A DNA stretch of 64,000 nucleotides from Thermococcus celer Vu 13 = JCM 8558 (GTDB taxonomy: Archaea > Methanobacteriota_B > Thermococci > Thermococcales > Thermococcaceae). Below are positions 35,401 to 44,343 of the stretch, one piece after another. The stretch covers positions 1,116,001-1,180,000 of the forward strand of contig NZ_CP014854.1 of assembly GCF_002214365.1 (NCBI RefSeq), written 5' to 3'. How positions within the stretch are numbered: position 1 is the stretch's first letter; the number at the start of each line of letters is the position of its first letter. The position numbers and the translations under genes were made by a program. A model generated the notes under the pieces. The model did no database searches. It was given only the letters and a program-made list of their open reading frames with translations, and was not told the origin of the DNA.

Positions 35401-36729
35401 ATGAATATTGGAATATCCAAAAAATACGTTTCCCTTTCAGATAATACCCGGCTCCTAATCTATACCCATCAGGCCGTGCTAATAAAAAATGGCAACGTGA
35501 GGGTCGTTAATGATGACGCCACGAAGGTACTGAGGAAGTGTGATGGTACTCTAACGGTTGAGGACCTTTTGGAATCCATCTCTTCGGATCCGGGGGTACA
35601 GGAGAAGATACTGCAATTTCTAATAACTGCGGAGAAGTTCGGTGATGTGATCTTCTCCGATAGCCCCGTAAGTTCATCCGCCAGTATTGAAGAATATGAA
35701 TATCTAACTCCTGTTCACGTGGTGTTTGAACTCACGGAAAACTGCAATCTCAACTGCGCCCATTGTTACAGGATATTGGATAAAAAGCCGGTTTACATCG
35801 AATTTGAAGCCTTCAAAAAGACCATAGATTTTTTAGTCTCCAGAGGGCTGGTGGGTATTGAAATAACGGGGGGAGAACCAACCCTTCATCCAGACTTCTT
35901 AGATATTGTGGAATACGCCGCTAAGAGGGTCTCCATGGTGGGTATCCTCACAAACGGTGTTTATCTCCCGCCGGGAACCATCGAACGCCTTAGCAAATAC
36001 CGGGAAAAACTGTTCTTCAGTATCAGTTTGGATAGCCACGATCCAGAGTATCACGATAGGTTTAGGGGGATTCCAGGAGCGTGGAAAAAGACAGTTTCCA
36101 ATATTAAACAATTAACATCCGCAGGATACAAAGTTAGGGTTGCTATGACCGTCACTCCCGATAACATAGACCACCTTGAAAGGACTGCAGAACTCGCCGT
36201 CAAACTTGGAGTCAAAGTATTCTCTTACAACCCGATACTGCCTTTCGGAAAAGCAGGGGATGTCGTATGGTCTCCAGAGGATCTATGGAAGCTCAGCGCC
36301 GCAGATAAGAGGGTCAGGAAGAAGTTTAAGTCAATTATTCCAGTAATCCAACTGGAGGAATTCGATAGTGAGGGCTCCACGAAGAACTGTGGTGCCGGAT
36401 GGAGAAGTTGCACTATCGGACCCGATTTAGGAATCAGAATGTGCGTTATAAGCGATTCAAAACGGGATGCTTTTGGGAGGATAGATCCCAGTGATGTTGA
36501 GTCAACGTTCAAAGAGGTCTCTGACAATATGATGTTCTTCTATAACGCATCATCCCCCGGGCCAAACGTGTGCGGGGATTGTAGGTTCTTGAATTTCTGC
36601 TCTCCCTGTATGCTGAGGGCGAGATACGTCCTTGAGAACGGTATGATCCACCCATCGGAATGTAAATGGGCCCAAGAGGTTGGGGTGGAGAACCTGAAAA
36701 GATACCTAGGGGTGAACCTCGATGGATAA
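35401..36729 (+). CDS. Radical SAM/SPASM RiPP maturase with PqqD-like N-terminus
   Basis: 442 residues; ATG at 35401 preceded by GGAGGGAGATCTC. Residues about 1-90 resemble a PqqD/RRE recognition domain (VRVVNDDATKVLRKCDGTL, VEDLLESI). The radical SAM motif is C115-x3-C119-x2-C122 (CNLNCAHC), with GGEPT at 157-161. The SPASM region has C330, C337, C348, C391, C394, C400, C403 and C421, enough for two auxiliary clusters. Such enzymes (AlbA, SkfB, ThnB class) form Cys thioether bonds in a precursor peptide. The gene is visibly more A/T-rich than its downstream partners. Its stop overlaps the next start by 8 nt. Confidence 0.9.
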   Translation: MNIGISKKYVSLSDNTRLLIYTHQAVLIKNGNVRVVNDDATKVLRKCDGTLTVEDLLESISSDPGVQEKILQFLITAEKFGDVIFSDSPVSSSASIEEYEYLTPVHVVFELTENCNLNCAHCYRILDKKPVYIEFEAFKKTIDFLVSRGLVGIEITGGEPTLHPDFLDIVEYAAKRVSMVGILTNGVYLPPGTIERLSKYREKLFFSISLDSHDPEYHDRFRGIPGAWKKTVSNIKQLTSAGYKVRVAMTVTPDNIDHLERTAELAVKLGVKVFSYNPILPFGKAGDVVWSPEDLWKLSAADKRVRKKFKSIIPVIQLEEFDSEGSTKNCGAGWRSCTIGPDLGIRMCVISDSKRDAFGRIDPSDVESTFKEVSDNMMFFYNASSPGPNVCGDCRFLNFCSPCMLRARYVLENGMIHPSECKWAQEVGVENLKRYLGVNLDG

Positions 36730-37153
36730 CGTCTACTTCTTTGCCTTTTTGCTGGGGTTGTACGGGTACATCGAGTTTGTGCTACTCCTGATAACCGCGA
36801 AGAGGAGTTTCCTCGGGGGAACCGACTTCTTCTGGCCCCGGATTCGGCGATACGTGGACGCTCCCGTTGGTGCGCTCTCTCTGCTCCTCTCATTGAGGAC
36901 AGGTGGTGGGTTTAAGCTTATCCTCGCCCTGTACGGTGTTTCCCTCCTGCTGGTGTCCGCCAGGGATGTCCTGAGGTTATCGAACCGACCCGTGACGGTT
37001 AGAAAGGCCTTTAACTACGTGGCGAACTCTTACATAGTGCTGGCGATCTTCCTGATGGGGCCCTGGTTGGGGAGTGTCCTCCCCGTGGAGCCCACCATCG
37101 TACTCGTGATCGCCTATTTCATTACCTACCGCCTTATATGGAGGGTACCCTGA
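36722..37153 (+). CDS. Four-helix membrane protein of the RiPP cluster, possible immunity protein
   Basis: 143 residues with hydrophobic segments at about 4-24, 48-62, 66-80 and 100-140 (two helices), separated by basic loops (TAKRSF, WPRIRRY, RLSNRPVTVRK). No recognised domain. It overlaps the maturase by 8 nt and the ABC ATPase start by 1 nt (TGATG), so it is part of the same operon. Small membrane proteins at this position in bacteriocin clusters often give self-immunity or assist export; that role is inferred from position. Confidence 0.7.
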   Translation: MDNVYFFAFLLGLYGYIEFVLLLITAKRSFLGGTDFFWPRIRRYVDAPVGALSLLLSLRTGGGFKLILALYGVSLLLVSARDVLRLSNRPVTVRKAFNYVANSYIVLAIFLMGPWLGSVLPVEPTIVLVIAYFITYRLIWRVP

Positions 37154-37845
37154 TGAACGTGATAGAGGTAAAGGACCTGAGGAAGAGACTGGGGGGAAGG
37201 GAGATCCTGAGGGGAGTCTCATTCAACGTGGGGCGAGAGGAGATTTACGGCTTCCTCGGTCCCAACGGAGCCGGAAAGACCACCACCATAAGGACCACCC
37301 TTGGGCTCCTCAGGAAAGACGGGGGTAGCGTTAGGATATTCGGAGAGGAACCCGGGAGGGGTATTTTCAAACGCCTCGGGGTCGTGTTCGAGTACGAGGT
37401 CCTGAACCCCGACTGGACGGTTTTGGAGAACCTCAGGTTCGTGGCTTACGTCAGGGATAGAGATATGGACGAAGTGGAGGCCGCACTTGACACGGTTGAG
37501 TTTTCAAAGGAACACTGGGGCAAGAGGTTCAAGGAGCTCTCGAAGGGCATGAAGAGGAAGGTTTCCCTTGCGTCTGCCATTCTCCACGATCCAGAGCTTT
37601 TAATACTCGATGAGCCGATGAGCGGGCTTGACCCCACGGCTCAGGTCGAGGTGAGAAGACTTCTCCTGAAATTGAGGGACGAGGGTAAGACGATATTCTT
37701 CTCTTCCCACAACCTGCCAGAAGTTCAAAAAATAGCCGACAGGGCGGCGATCATTGTGAACGGTACAACCAGGGCCCAGTTCTCACTTGAGGATGTGGAA
37801 GACCTCGAAAAAACGTACCTAACGATGGTGGGTGGTTCTCCATGA
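37153..37845 (+). CDS. ABC transporter ATPase of the RiPP cluster
   Basis: 230 residues. Walker A GPNGAGKT at 36-43, signature LSKGM at 129-133, Walker B ELLILDEP around 148-155, H-loop His186 (SSHN). The Q-loop Gln position is Glu80 in VVFEYE, as in several archaeal ABC-2 ATPases. It pairs with the permease that overlaps by 4 nt (ATGA). No peptidase (C39) domain is fused, so the leader peptide must be cut by another enzyme. Likely exports the modified peptide or protects the producer. Confidence 0.92.
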   Translation: MNVIEVKDLRKRLGGREILRGVSFNVGREEIYGFLGPNGAGKTTTIRTTLGLLRKDGGSVRIFGEEPGRGIFKRLGVVFEYEVLNPDWTVLENLRFVAYVRDRDMDEVEAALDTVEFSKEHWGKRFKELSKGMKRKVSLASAILHDPELLILDEPMSGLDPTAQVEVRRLLLKLRDEGKTIFFSSHNLPEVQKIADRAAIIVNGTTRAQFSLEDVEDLEKTYLTMVGGSP

Positions 37846-38519
37846 GAACGAGAAAGTTACTGCTACTCCACTTCACCACCACCCTCCGTGAGTCGGTCAT
37901 CGTTTTTGCTCTGCTGGGTTTCTTAGTGTTCTATGGGGCGTTCTCCAGCGGTGGGGACGTGCTAACCCGCCTCGACTCCAAGGGGCTGTTCCAGGTTTAT
38001 TTCCTCCTCCTCATGATGCTGGTGGGGTACACGGTAACGTTCTCCCTGTACTTTGCCCCGTTTTTGAAGAAGAAAACCTCCGGGTTCTACCACCTCTACC
38101 TCATCCTGCCCGAGGATCCCTCCAAGCTTCTGATGGTCGAGATACTGCCGACCCTGCTGATCTCGCTCCTCCTCACGTGGGGGATCGGGCTGGTGTTTTA
38201 CATTAAAGCCCCCATATCCCACGCATCCTGGCTCGTCCTGCCCATGATCGGCGGCGGACTGTTTACGCTGGGATTCGGGGTTCTATCGCTGGCCCTCATG
38301 CTTCAGATATCCAACGTGCGGACCCTCAGCGTGGTGCTCTTCCTGCTGATCTTCGTGCTCGTGCGGGTACCGCAGTACATGGTTAAGGGCATGGTCAGGG
38401 GAAACTTCTCTCCGGACCTCGCGACGGCGCTCCTTACCGGGATCTCGGCCCTCTTTGCGTTGGCGGGTTTTCTGGCCATCAGACGGATCAGCCCGGAGAG
38501 GGTCATACTGTCCTCGTAA
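37842..38519 (+). CDS. ABC-2-type permease of the RiPP cluster
   Basis: 225 residues with six predicted TM helices (about 18-33, 52-74, 98-118, 128-155, 160-178, 195-213). A cytosolic loop KKKTSGFYHLYLILPEDPSKL matches the coupling region of ABC-2 permeases. It overlaps the ATPase stop by 4 nt and is followed by T6 at 38521-38526, so it ends the operon. Partner of the preceding ATPase. Confidence 0.85.
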   Translation: MRTRKLLLLHFTTTLRESVIVFALLGFLVFYGAFSSGGDVLTRLDSKGLFQVYFLLLMMLVGYTVTFSLYFAPFLKKKTSGFYHLYLILPEDPSKLLMVEILPTLLISLLLTWGIGLVFYIKAPISHASWLVLPMIGGGLFTLGFGVLSLALMLQISNVRTLSVVLFLLIFVLVRVPQYMVKGMVRGNFSPDLATALLTGISALFALAGFLAIRRISPERVILSS

Positions 38520-38550
38520 GTTTTTTAGGTCCTTTCCCCACCATTTTTTA
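38520..38550 (+). terminator. Oligo-T terminator of the RiPP operon
   Basis: T6 at 38521-38526 directly after the permease stop and a second T6 near 38544-38549, just before the ribosome site of the pantoate kinase gene. The second run may also act as part of that gene's promoter region. Confidence 0.4.
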
Positions 38551-38559
38551 GGTGGTACA

Positions 38560-39462
38560 ATGCTGGTCAGGGCGTTCGTTCCGGCTCACGTAACCGCTTT
38601 CTTCGTGCCACTGTTCAACGATGACCCGTTAAAGGCGGGCTCCCTCGGGGCGGGCCTGAACCTCGAGAAGGGGACCACGGTCTTCGTGAGTACGGAGGAG
38701 GATGGACTCGAGAGGCACATCCACGTAGCCTTCAACGGAGAGCCCGTAAAGCGGGAGAGGGCATCGATAAGCTACTCCGTTGCTGAGGAACTCGTTCCGG
38801 CGGATTTCCGCGGGGAGGTTGAGATATGGCAGTACTTCGATTTTCCGAACGGTTACGGCTTCGGCAACAGCGCGGGGGGAGCGCTGGGGACGGCGCTGGC
38901 CCTGGGTTACACCTTCGGGGGGACGTGGCTCGAGGCGGCAAGGATGGCCCACAAGTACGAGGTTCTCCACAGGGGAGGCCTCGGCGATGTTGTAGGTCAG
39001 CTCGCGGGCGGGATCGAGGTCAGGGTCAGGGCAGGGGGCCCGGGGGTAGGGGTCGTCGACAACCTCTTCTTCGGGGACTACCGCGTCCTCGTGGTTCCCC
39101 TCGGGAGGCTCTCGACGAAGGAGGTTCTCGATGGGGACGTCGTTGAAGCGATAGAAACAGAGGGGAAGCTCGCCCTCGAAAAGCTCCTCATGGAACCGCG
39201 CCCGGAGAGGATGATGGTTCTGGCGAGGGAGTTCGCCGAGAGGACGGGACTTCTATCGGGGGAGCTCCTCGAGCTGGCGGGGGAACTCGACGGGGCCCTC
39301 AAACTGCCGAGCTCGATGATAATGCTCGGAAGGGGTCTCTTCGCCCTTCTCCACGAGAAAGAGGTGGATGGGGCCAGAGCGTTGCTGTCCGACCTCGGCC
39401 TGCCCTACGACGTAACCGGGATCTACGACGAGAAGCCGAAGGTGGGCCGCTGGATAGGTTAG
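38560..39462 (+). CDS. Pantoate kinase (GHMP superfamily)
   Basis: 300 residues from the ATG at 38560 with GGTGGTACA before it. The GHMP ATP-binding motif is PNGYGFGNSAGGALGTALAL at about 97-114 (core GFGNSAGGALG). Archaea use pantoate kinase plus phosphopantothenate synthetase in place of PanC/PanK in coenzyme A synthesis. Length and motif agree with the archaeal PoK family; mevalonate-type kinases are the alternative but lack this N-terminus (VRAFVPAHVTAFF). Confidence 0.88.
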   Translation: MLVRAFVPAHVTAFFVPLFNDDPLKAGSLGAGLNLEKGTTVFVSTEEDGLERHIHVAFNGEPVKRERASISYSVAEELVPADFRGEVEIWQYFDFPNGYGFGNSAGGALGTALALGYTFGGTWLEAARMAHKYEVLHRGGLGDVVGQLAGGIEVRVRAGGPGVGVVDNLFFGDYRVLVVPLGRLSTKEVLDGDVVEAIETEGKLALEKLLMEPRPERMMVLAREFAERTGLLSGELLELAGELDGALKLPSSMIMLGRGLFALLHEKEVDGARALLSDLGLPYDVTGIYDEKPKVGRWIG

Positions 39463-39505
39463 CCTTTTATCCACTTATTCCAAATAAAATACAACGGTGA
39501 GGAAA

Positions 39506-41185
39506 ATGAGGTACTCGGAACTGGCCGACCTTTATCAACGGCTGGAAAAAACCACCCTGAAAACGTTGAAGACGCGCTTCGTGGCCGATTTCCTAAAGGG
39601 AACGCCGGATGATCTCCTCGAAATCGTCCCCTACCTCATCCTCGGGAAGGTCTTCCCGGACTGGGACGAGCGGGAACTCGGAGTCGGTGAAAAGCTTCTC
39701 ATAAAGGCCGTCTCGCTGGCGACGGGCGTTTCAGAGGGGGAGATAGAGGATTCGGTGAGGGACACCGGGGACCTCGGCGAGAGCGTGGCGCTGGCTTTGA
39801 AGAGGAAGAAACAGAGGAGCTTCTTCTCACAGCCCCTGACGATCAGGCGGGTCTACGATACCTTCGTTAAGATAGCCGAGGCGGCCGGGCAGGGGAGCCA
39901 GGACAGGAAGCTGAAGTACCTCGCGAACCTCTTCATGGACGCCAAACCCGAGGAGGGGAAGTACCTCGCGAGGACGGTCCTCGGGACCATGAGAACCGGG
40001 GTCGCCGAGGGGCTGATGAGGGACGCGATAGCAGAGGCCTTCGGTGTTAAAGCCGAGCTCGTCGAGAGGGCCTACATGCTAACGAGCGACTTCGGTTACG
40101 TCGCGAGGGTAGCGAAACTCGAGGGCGACGGTGGCCTTGCAAAGGTCAGGATACAAGTGGGCAAGCCCATAAGGCCGATGCTGGCCCAGAACGCGGCGGG
40201 AGTGAAGGACGCCCTCGAGGAGATGGGCGGAAGGGCCGCCTTCGAGATAAAGTACGACGGGGCGCGCGTTCAGGTTCACAAGGACGGCGAGGTGGTCATC
40301 ATCTATTCGAGAAGGCTGGAGAACGTGACGAGGTCGATCCCCGAGATGGTTGAAGCCATAAAAGAGAGCTTGAAGGCGGAGAAAGCTATAGTCGAGGGCG
40401 AGCTCGTCGCCGTTGGCGAGGGCGGGAGACCGAGGCCCTTCCAGTACGTCCTGCGGAGGTTCAGGCGGAAGTACAACATCGAGGAGATGGTGGAGAGGAT
40501 CCCCCTCGAGCTGAACCTCTTCGACATCATGTACGTGGATGGGGAGGAGCTAATAGAGACGCCCTTCTCCGAGCGGAGGAAGAGGCTGGAAGAGGCGGTC
40601 TCTCAGAGCGAGAGGGTAAAGCTGGCTGAACAGCTGGTAACTGACAACGCGGATGAGGCGGAGGAGTTCTACCATAGGGCCCTCGAGCTCGGCCACGAGG
40701 GGCTGATGGCCAAGAGGCTCGACTCGATCTACGAGCCCGGTAACCGCGGCAAGAAGTGGCTCAAGATAAAGCCGACGATGGAGGACTTAGACCTCGTCAT
40801 CGTAGGGGCGGAGTGGGGGGAGGGCAGGCGCGCGCATCTCCTCGGTTCGTTCCTCGTTGCGGCCTTCGACCCCCACAGCGGCGAGTTCGTCCCCGTTGGC
40901 AAGGTGGGGAGCGGCTTTACGGACGAGGACCTGGCCGAGTTCACGAAGATGCTCAGGCCCCTGATAGTCCGCGAAGAGGGTAAGAACGTTGAGATAGAGC
41001 CGAAAATCGTTATTCAGGTAACCTACCAGGAGATACAGAGGAGCCCGAAGTACAGGAGCGGCTTCGCGCTGAGGTTCCCGCGCTACGTCGCCCTCAGGGA
41101 GGACAAGAGCCCCGAGGAAGCGGACACCATCGAGAGGATATCTCAACTCTACGAGCTCCAGGAGAGGTTCAAGGCCAGGAAGTGA
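39506..41185 (+). CDS. lig: ATP-dependent DNA ligase
   Basis: 559 residues from the ATG at 39506; the GTG 9 nt upstream lies in the ribosome site. N-terminal DNA-binding domain about 1-215; adenylation domain with motif [13 protein letters not shown], where Lys249 is the adenylated residue; motif III ([13 protein letters not shown] region: the IVEGELV strand) and motif V (WLKIKP) are present; OB domain from about 420. Length is typical of Thermococcales replicative ligases, which accept ATP and sometimes NAD+. Followed by T6 at 41188-41193. Confidence 0.97.
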   Translation: MRYSELADLYQRLEKTTLKTLKTRFVADFLKGTPDDLLEIVPYLILGKVFPDWDERELGVGEKLLIKAVSLATGVSEGEIEDSVRDTGDLGESVALALKRKKQRSFFSQPLTIRRVYDTFVKIAEAAGQGSQDRKLKYLANLFMDAKPEEGKYLARTVLGTMRTGVAEGLMRDAIAEAFGVKAELVERAYMLTSDFGYVARVAKLEGDGGLAKVRIQVGKPIRPMLAQNAAGVKDALEEMGGRAAFEIKYDGARVQVHKDGEVVIIYSRRLENVTRSIPEMVEAIKESLKAEKAIVEGELVAVGEGGRPRPFQYVLRRFRRKYNIEEMVERIPLELNLFDIMYVDGEELIETPFSERRKRLEEAVSQSERVKLAEQLVTDNADEAEEFYHRALELGHEGLMAKRLDSIYEPGNRGKKWLKIKPTMEDLDLVIVGAEWGEGRRAHLLGSFLVAAFDPHSGEFVPVGKVGSGFTDEDLAEFTKMLRPLIVREEGKNVEIEPKIVIQVTYQEIQRSPKYRSGFALRFPRYVALREDKSPEEADTIERISQLYELQERFKARK

Positions 41186-41195
41186 CGTTTTTTGT
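41186..41195 (+). terminator. Oligo-T terminator after the ligase gene
   Basis: T6 at 41188-41193 begins 3 nt after the stop codon, in the 12-nt gap to the convergent membrane protease gene. Confidence 0.4.
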
Positions 41196-41197
41196 GT

Positions 41198-41944
41198 TCA
41201 ATTCCCGTCCTTCGTGGAGGGAGCGTCAAGCCTCCCCTGGATTTCTTCAATATCTTCCGGCTCGTCGTGCCCTCCACTTCCCCAGGGGACCTGCCCGACC
41301 AGCCCGGCGGCCTTCTTTGCCACGGGCGGGGCGACCAGCAGGAAAACCCCTGAAAGGCCCACCAGAACCGCCACGACCGTTCCGGAATAACCATCGACCA
41401 TCGCCAGCGGTGGGAGGTCGTAGAGGGCGTGGGCGGTCATCGAGAATAGAACCCCTGCGAAACGCCCCCTTCCGGTCCCGCCGAGCAGGAAACCCGCGCT
41501 TACGGAGGCCCAAACCGTGTGCAATCCCACGAGGATCAACCTCACGGCGACGAGGTAGAGTGGCTGGTCGAGGGCGAAGATTCCGGCGGTGTAGAGGAAC
41601 CCCTCGGCAACCCCCAGGAAGGCCCCGGCCCCAACCGCGAGCTTCCACCTCTCCCATTCCGGTGAGCGTCTAAAGAACCTCAGGGGCAGGAGCTTTACTG
41701 ATTCCTCGATTACACCCGCGGCGAAAGCTAACGCCACCCATCCCCCAAGGTAGAGGAAGGGAGCCTCGAGGAGAGACGCCACGAGGAGTCCGAGTAGGCC
41801 GAGGCCAAAAGAGCTGGCCTTCCAGGGACTTTCCGGAAGGGAGCGCCACCGCTGAAGGGTGTACTTAAGGCCAAGGAGGACGGAGAGGCCCCCGAGGAGG
41901 ATCAATATTCCGAAGTAGTACCCGATAACTTTCTCGGGTGTCAT
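41198..41944 (-). CDS. PrsW-family intramembrane protease-like protein
   Basis: 248 residues with about seven TM helices. The motifs of PrsW-type glutamic intramembrane proteases are in order: the E-E-x2-K pair (GVIEESVKLLP, about 80-90), GAFLGVAEGFLY (about 110-121), a His in VGLHTVWAS (about 140-148) and MTAHALYD (about 167-174). PrsW cleaves anti-sigma factors in Bacillus; archaea lack that system, so the substrate is unknown. Leaderless: TATA-like GTTTAATAAG lies about 25 nt before the ATG. The polar C-terminal 30 residues end in acidic and basic charges. Confidence 0.78.
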   Translation of the reverse strand: MTPEKVIGYYFGILILLGGLSVLLGLKYTLQRWRSLPESPWKASSFGLGLLGLLVASLLEAPFLYLGGWVALAFAAGVIEESVKLLPLRFFRRSPEWERWKLAVGAGAFLGVAEGFLYTAGIFALDQPLYLVAVRLILVGLHTVWASVSAGFLLGGTGRGRFAGVLFSMTAHALYDLPPLAMVDGYSGTVVAVLVGLSGVFLLVAPPVAKKAAGLVGQVPWGSGGHDEPEDIEEIQGRLDAPSTKDGN

Positions 41945-42050
41945 GGTGGTCCTTAACCGTGAAAACTTATTAAACTTGGCATCACCTTTTTAAATTCAGA
42001 TGTGAGTTTAACCGTTGGATCTGGAGAAAATTTACACCAAGGTGTCTAAG

Positions 42051-42611
42051 ATGGGGGACGCGAAGGAGAGGCTCATGGAGATGTTCTTCTCGGAGGGGGC
42101 GATACTCTTCGGCCGCTTCGTGCTCACCTCCGGAAGGGAGAGCGACTACTACATCAACGTCAAGAGGCTCAGCACGAACCCGGAGGCTCTCAGGCTCATC
42201 GCGGAACTGATGGCAGAGGAAGCAGAGAGGGCGGGGATAAGCTTCGACCGCGTCGCCGGTCCCGAGCTCGGGGCGGTTCCAATAGCCACGGCACTGGCCC
42301 TCAAAACCGGAAAGCCGCTCCTCGTGGTCAGGAAGAAGCCCAAGGGGCATGGCACGGGGAGCCAGATAGAGGGGGAGGTGAATCCCGGCGATAGAGTACT
42401 CCTCGTCGAGGACGTGACGACAACCGGGGGAAGCGTCCTGAGGGCGGCGGAGGTTCTGGAGAACGCGGGGGCCGAGGTGGTGGCGATAAGCGTCGTCGTG
42501 GACAGGGAGGAGGGCGCGGAGGACAAAATAGTGGAAAAGTACCGGTTCATCCCCCTCGTAAGGGTCTCGGAGCTCTTCGCCCGCAGGGATTCGTGGGAGG
42601 CACGGGGTTAA
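42051..42611 (+). CDS. pyrE: Orotate phosphoribosyltransferase
   Basis: 186 residues from the ATG at 42051 (AAGGTGTCTAAG upstream). A TTG start at 42015 would lengthen it by 12 residues but lies at or before the expected transcription start set by TTTTTAAATTC (41989-41999). The PRPP-binding motif is [14 protein letters not shown] (about 128-141). [15 protein letters not shown] (about 22-36) and the flexible loop [14 protein letters not shown] are typical. Catalyses orotate to OMP in pyrimidine synthesis. Single-gene transcript. Confidence 0.95.
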   Translation: MGDAKERLMEMFFSEGAILFGRFVLTSGRESDYYINVKRLSTNPEALRLIAELMAEEAERAGISFDRVAGPELGAVPIATALALKTGKPLLVVRKKPKGHGTGSQIEGEVNPGDRVLLVEDVTTTGGSVLRAAEVLENAGAEVVAISVVVDREEGAEDKIVEKYRFIPLVRVSELFARRDSWEARG

Positions 42612-42698
42612 TCCGGAAGGCCCGAAGATACCACTTTTCATTCCGATTTTCTTTTTCAAAAACCGCTCAAATGAGGAATGAAAAAGAGCGGGATGGGA

Positions 42699-42914
42699 TC
42701 AGACGAAATCCCCTATGGTCTTTGCCCTTACCATGATCGACGCCTTCTCCTGGCCGTAGAACACCTCGACCAGACCGTCGGATTCAAGCTGTTTGACGGT
42801 TTTTAGAACCGCGGGCATAGGGGTTTCGAGCTCGGCGCTCAGGGACTGGAGCGCCACGGCCCGTTTCTTGGTGGCGAGAACCTTATAAACAACGTCCTTG
42901 CGCCTGCCGAACAT
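42699..42914 (-). CDS. Small winged-helix DNA-binding protein
   Basis: 71 residues from the ATG at 42914 (GGTGCCCCCT upstream). A compact wHTH fold: KDVVYKVLATKKRAVALQSL, then LETPMPAVLKTVKQLESDGLV as recognition helix and wing EVFYGQEKASIMV. Similar to small archaeal MarR/Lrp-type HTH proteins without effector domain. Target unknown; divergent from the m5U methyltransferase gene (107-nt spacer) and convergent with pyrE. Confidence 0.75.
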   Translation of the reverse strand: MFGRRKDVVYKVLATKKRAVALQSLSAELETPMPAVLKTVKQLESDGLVEVFYGQEKASIMVRAKTIGDFV

Positions 42915-43021
42915 AGGGGGCACCGTTATTGTTTATGACGACAACCTAAATAAACCTTCCGTGGGGCAAGTTGACACACATTCAAGGTCATGTTTATAAA
43001 GAGGCCGGGCGAGGGGAAGGC

Positions 43022-44275
43022 ATGCGCGGAACGGTTGAGAGGCTCGATGACGAGGGGTTCGGGGTTGTAAAGCTCGGAAGGAAGGAGATTCACGTCCCCT
43101 TCACAGCCCCGGGTGACGGGGTGGAGGTGCGGAAGTGGAGACGAAAGAAGAGAACGCTCGTTGCAACAGACTTTGAGGTAACGGAGCCCTCTCCGGTGAG
43201 AACCGAACCGCGGTGTCCGTACTTCGGGACCTGCGGCGGCTGTCTCCTCCAGCACCTCCCCTACGATGAGCAGGTCAGGTTCAAATCCGACAGGTTATCC
43301 AGGATTCTGGGCTTTAACGTCGACGTCATCCCCTCACCTGTGATATACGGTCATAGAAATCGAATTGATGTTGTCGTTTCGACAAAGGGGATAGGCTTCA
43401 GGCGGCGCGGCACCTGGTGGGACGCGGTGGATATAGATTACTGCCCAGTCTTCGGTGAGTCCAGTAAAAAGGTCCTCCGCTCACTCAGGGAGTTCATCGA
43501 GGATTTCAAGCCGAGCCTCTACGACATACGGCGGAACGAGGGCTTCCTGAGGTACGTCGTCATCCGCGAGGGTAAGTTCACGGGCGAGCTCATGGTCAAC
43601 CTCGTCACCTCCGAGGGAAACCTCCCCGAGGAGTTCCCGTACTATTTCGACTACGCCACCTCTGTCTACTGGAGCGTTAACAGAACCCCGAGCGACGTTT
43701 CCTACGGCGACGTGGAGAGGTTCTGGGGCTCGGAGTTCATAAGGGAGAGGCTCGGCGACGTCACCTACCTCGTCCACCCCAACAGCTTCTTCCAGACGAA
43801 CAGCTACGCCGCGGTGACGCTGGTTGAAGAGGTGAGTGAACTCGTCGACGGCGAAAGGGTTCTCGACCTCTACTCGGGCGTTGGGACCTTCGGCGTTCAC
43901 CTGGCGAGGAGGGGTTTTAAGGTCGAGGGAGTCGAGGTCAACCCCTTCGCGGTCGAAATGGCAAATAAGAACGCCGAACTCAACAACGCCGAAGCGACCT
44001 TCAGGGTCGGGCGGGATAGGGACGTCGAGAACCTCTCGGAGTACGACACCGTAATAGTCGATCCACCGAGGGCTGGATTGCATCCCAAACTGATAAGGAA
44101 AATCTTAAAAGACAGGCCGCAAAGCATCGTCTACGTCTCCTGCAATCCGAGAACCCTTGCGGACAATCTCCGCGAGCTCTCGGAGACCTACCGTCTGGAA
44201 GCCGCGGTGGGGCTCGACATGTTCCCGCACACGCCCCACGTGGAGACGGTTGTCAAACTTAAACTCGGGGTTTAA
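43022..44275 (+). CDS. RNA m5U methyltransferase (TrmA/RlmD family, Fe-S)
   Basis: 417 residues. An N-terminal TRAM domain (MRGTVERLDDEGFGVVKLG, about 1-55) is followed by the Fe-S cysteines CPYFGTCGGC (about 65-74) with a fourth Cys near DYCPVFG (about 140). SAM-binding VLDLYSGVGTFGVHLA is about 281-296, and catalytic Cys is in IVYVSCNPRTLADN. Related Pyrococcus enzymes methylate U54 of tRNA or 23S rRNA; which RNA this one acts on cannot be told. The start is set by the TRAM domain and GAGGGGAAGGC. Confidence 0.92.
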   Translation: MRGTVERLDDEGFGVVKLGRKEIHVPFTAPGDGVEVRKWRRKKRTLVATDFEVTEPSPVRTEPRCPYFGTCGGCLLQHLPYDEQVRFKSDRLSRILGFNVDVIPSPVIYGHRNRIDVVVSTKGIGFRRRGTWWDAVDIDYCPVFGESSKKVLRSLREFIEDFKPSLYDIRRNEGFLRYVVIREGKFTGELMVNLVTSEGNLPEEFPYYFDYATSVYWSVNRTPSDVSYGDVERFWGSEFIRERLGDVTYLVHPNSFFQTNSYAAVTLVEEVSELVDGERVLDLYSGVGTFGVHLARRGFKVEGVEVNPFAVEMANKNAELNNAEATFRVGRDRDVENLSEYDTVIVDPPRAGLHPKLIRKILKDRPQSIVYVSCNPRTLADNLRELSETYRLEAAVGLDMFPHTPHVETVVKLKLGV

Positions 44276-44343
44276 CTTTGGAACCAGCAGGTTCAAAAAC
44301 TTAATATACCTGGTCTGCACAATATCAATCAAGGTGATGAAAA

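Noticed and set aside
42015-42050. TTG start for pyrE
   Set aside because: It falls at the predicted transcription start, and AAGGTG precedes the ATG at 42051, which also gives the usual N-terminus length for the family.
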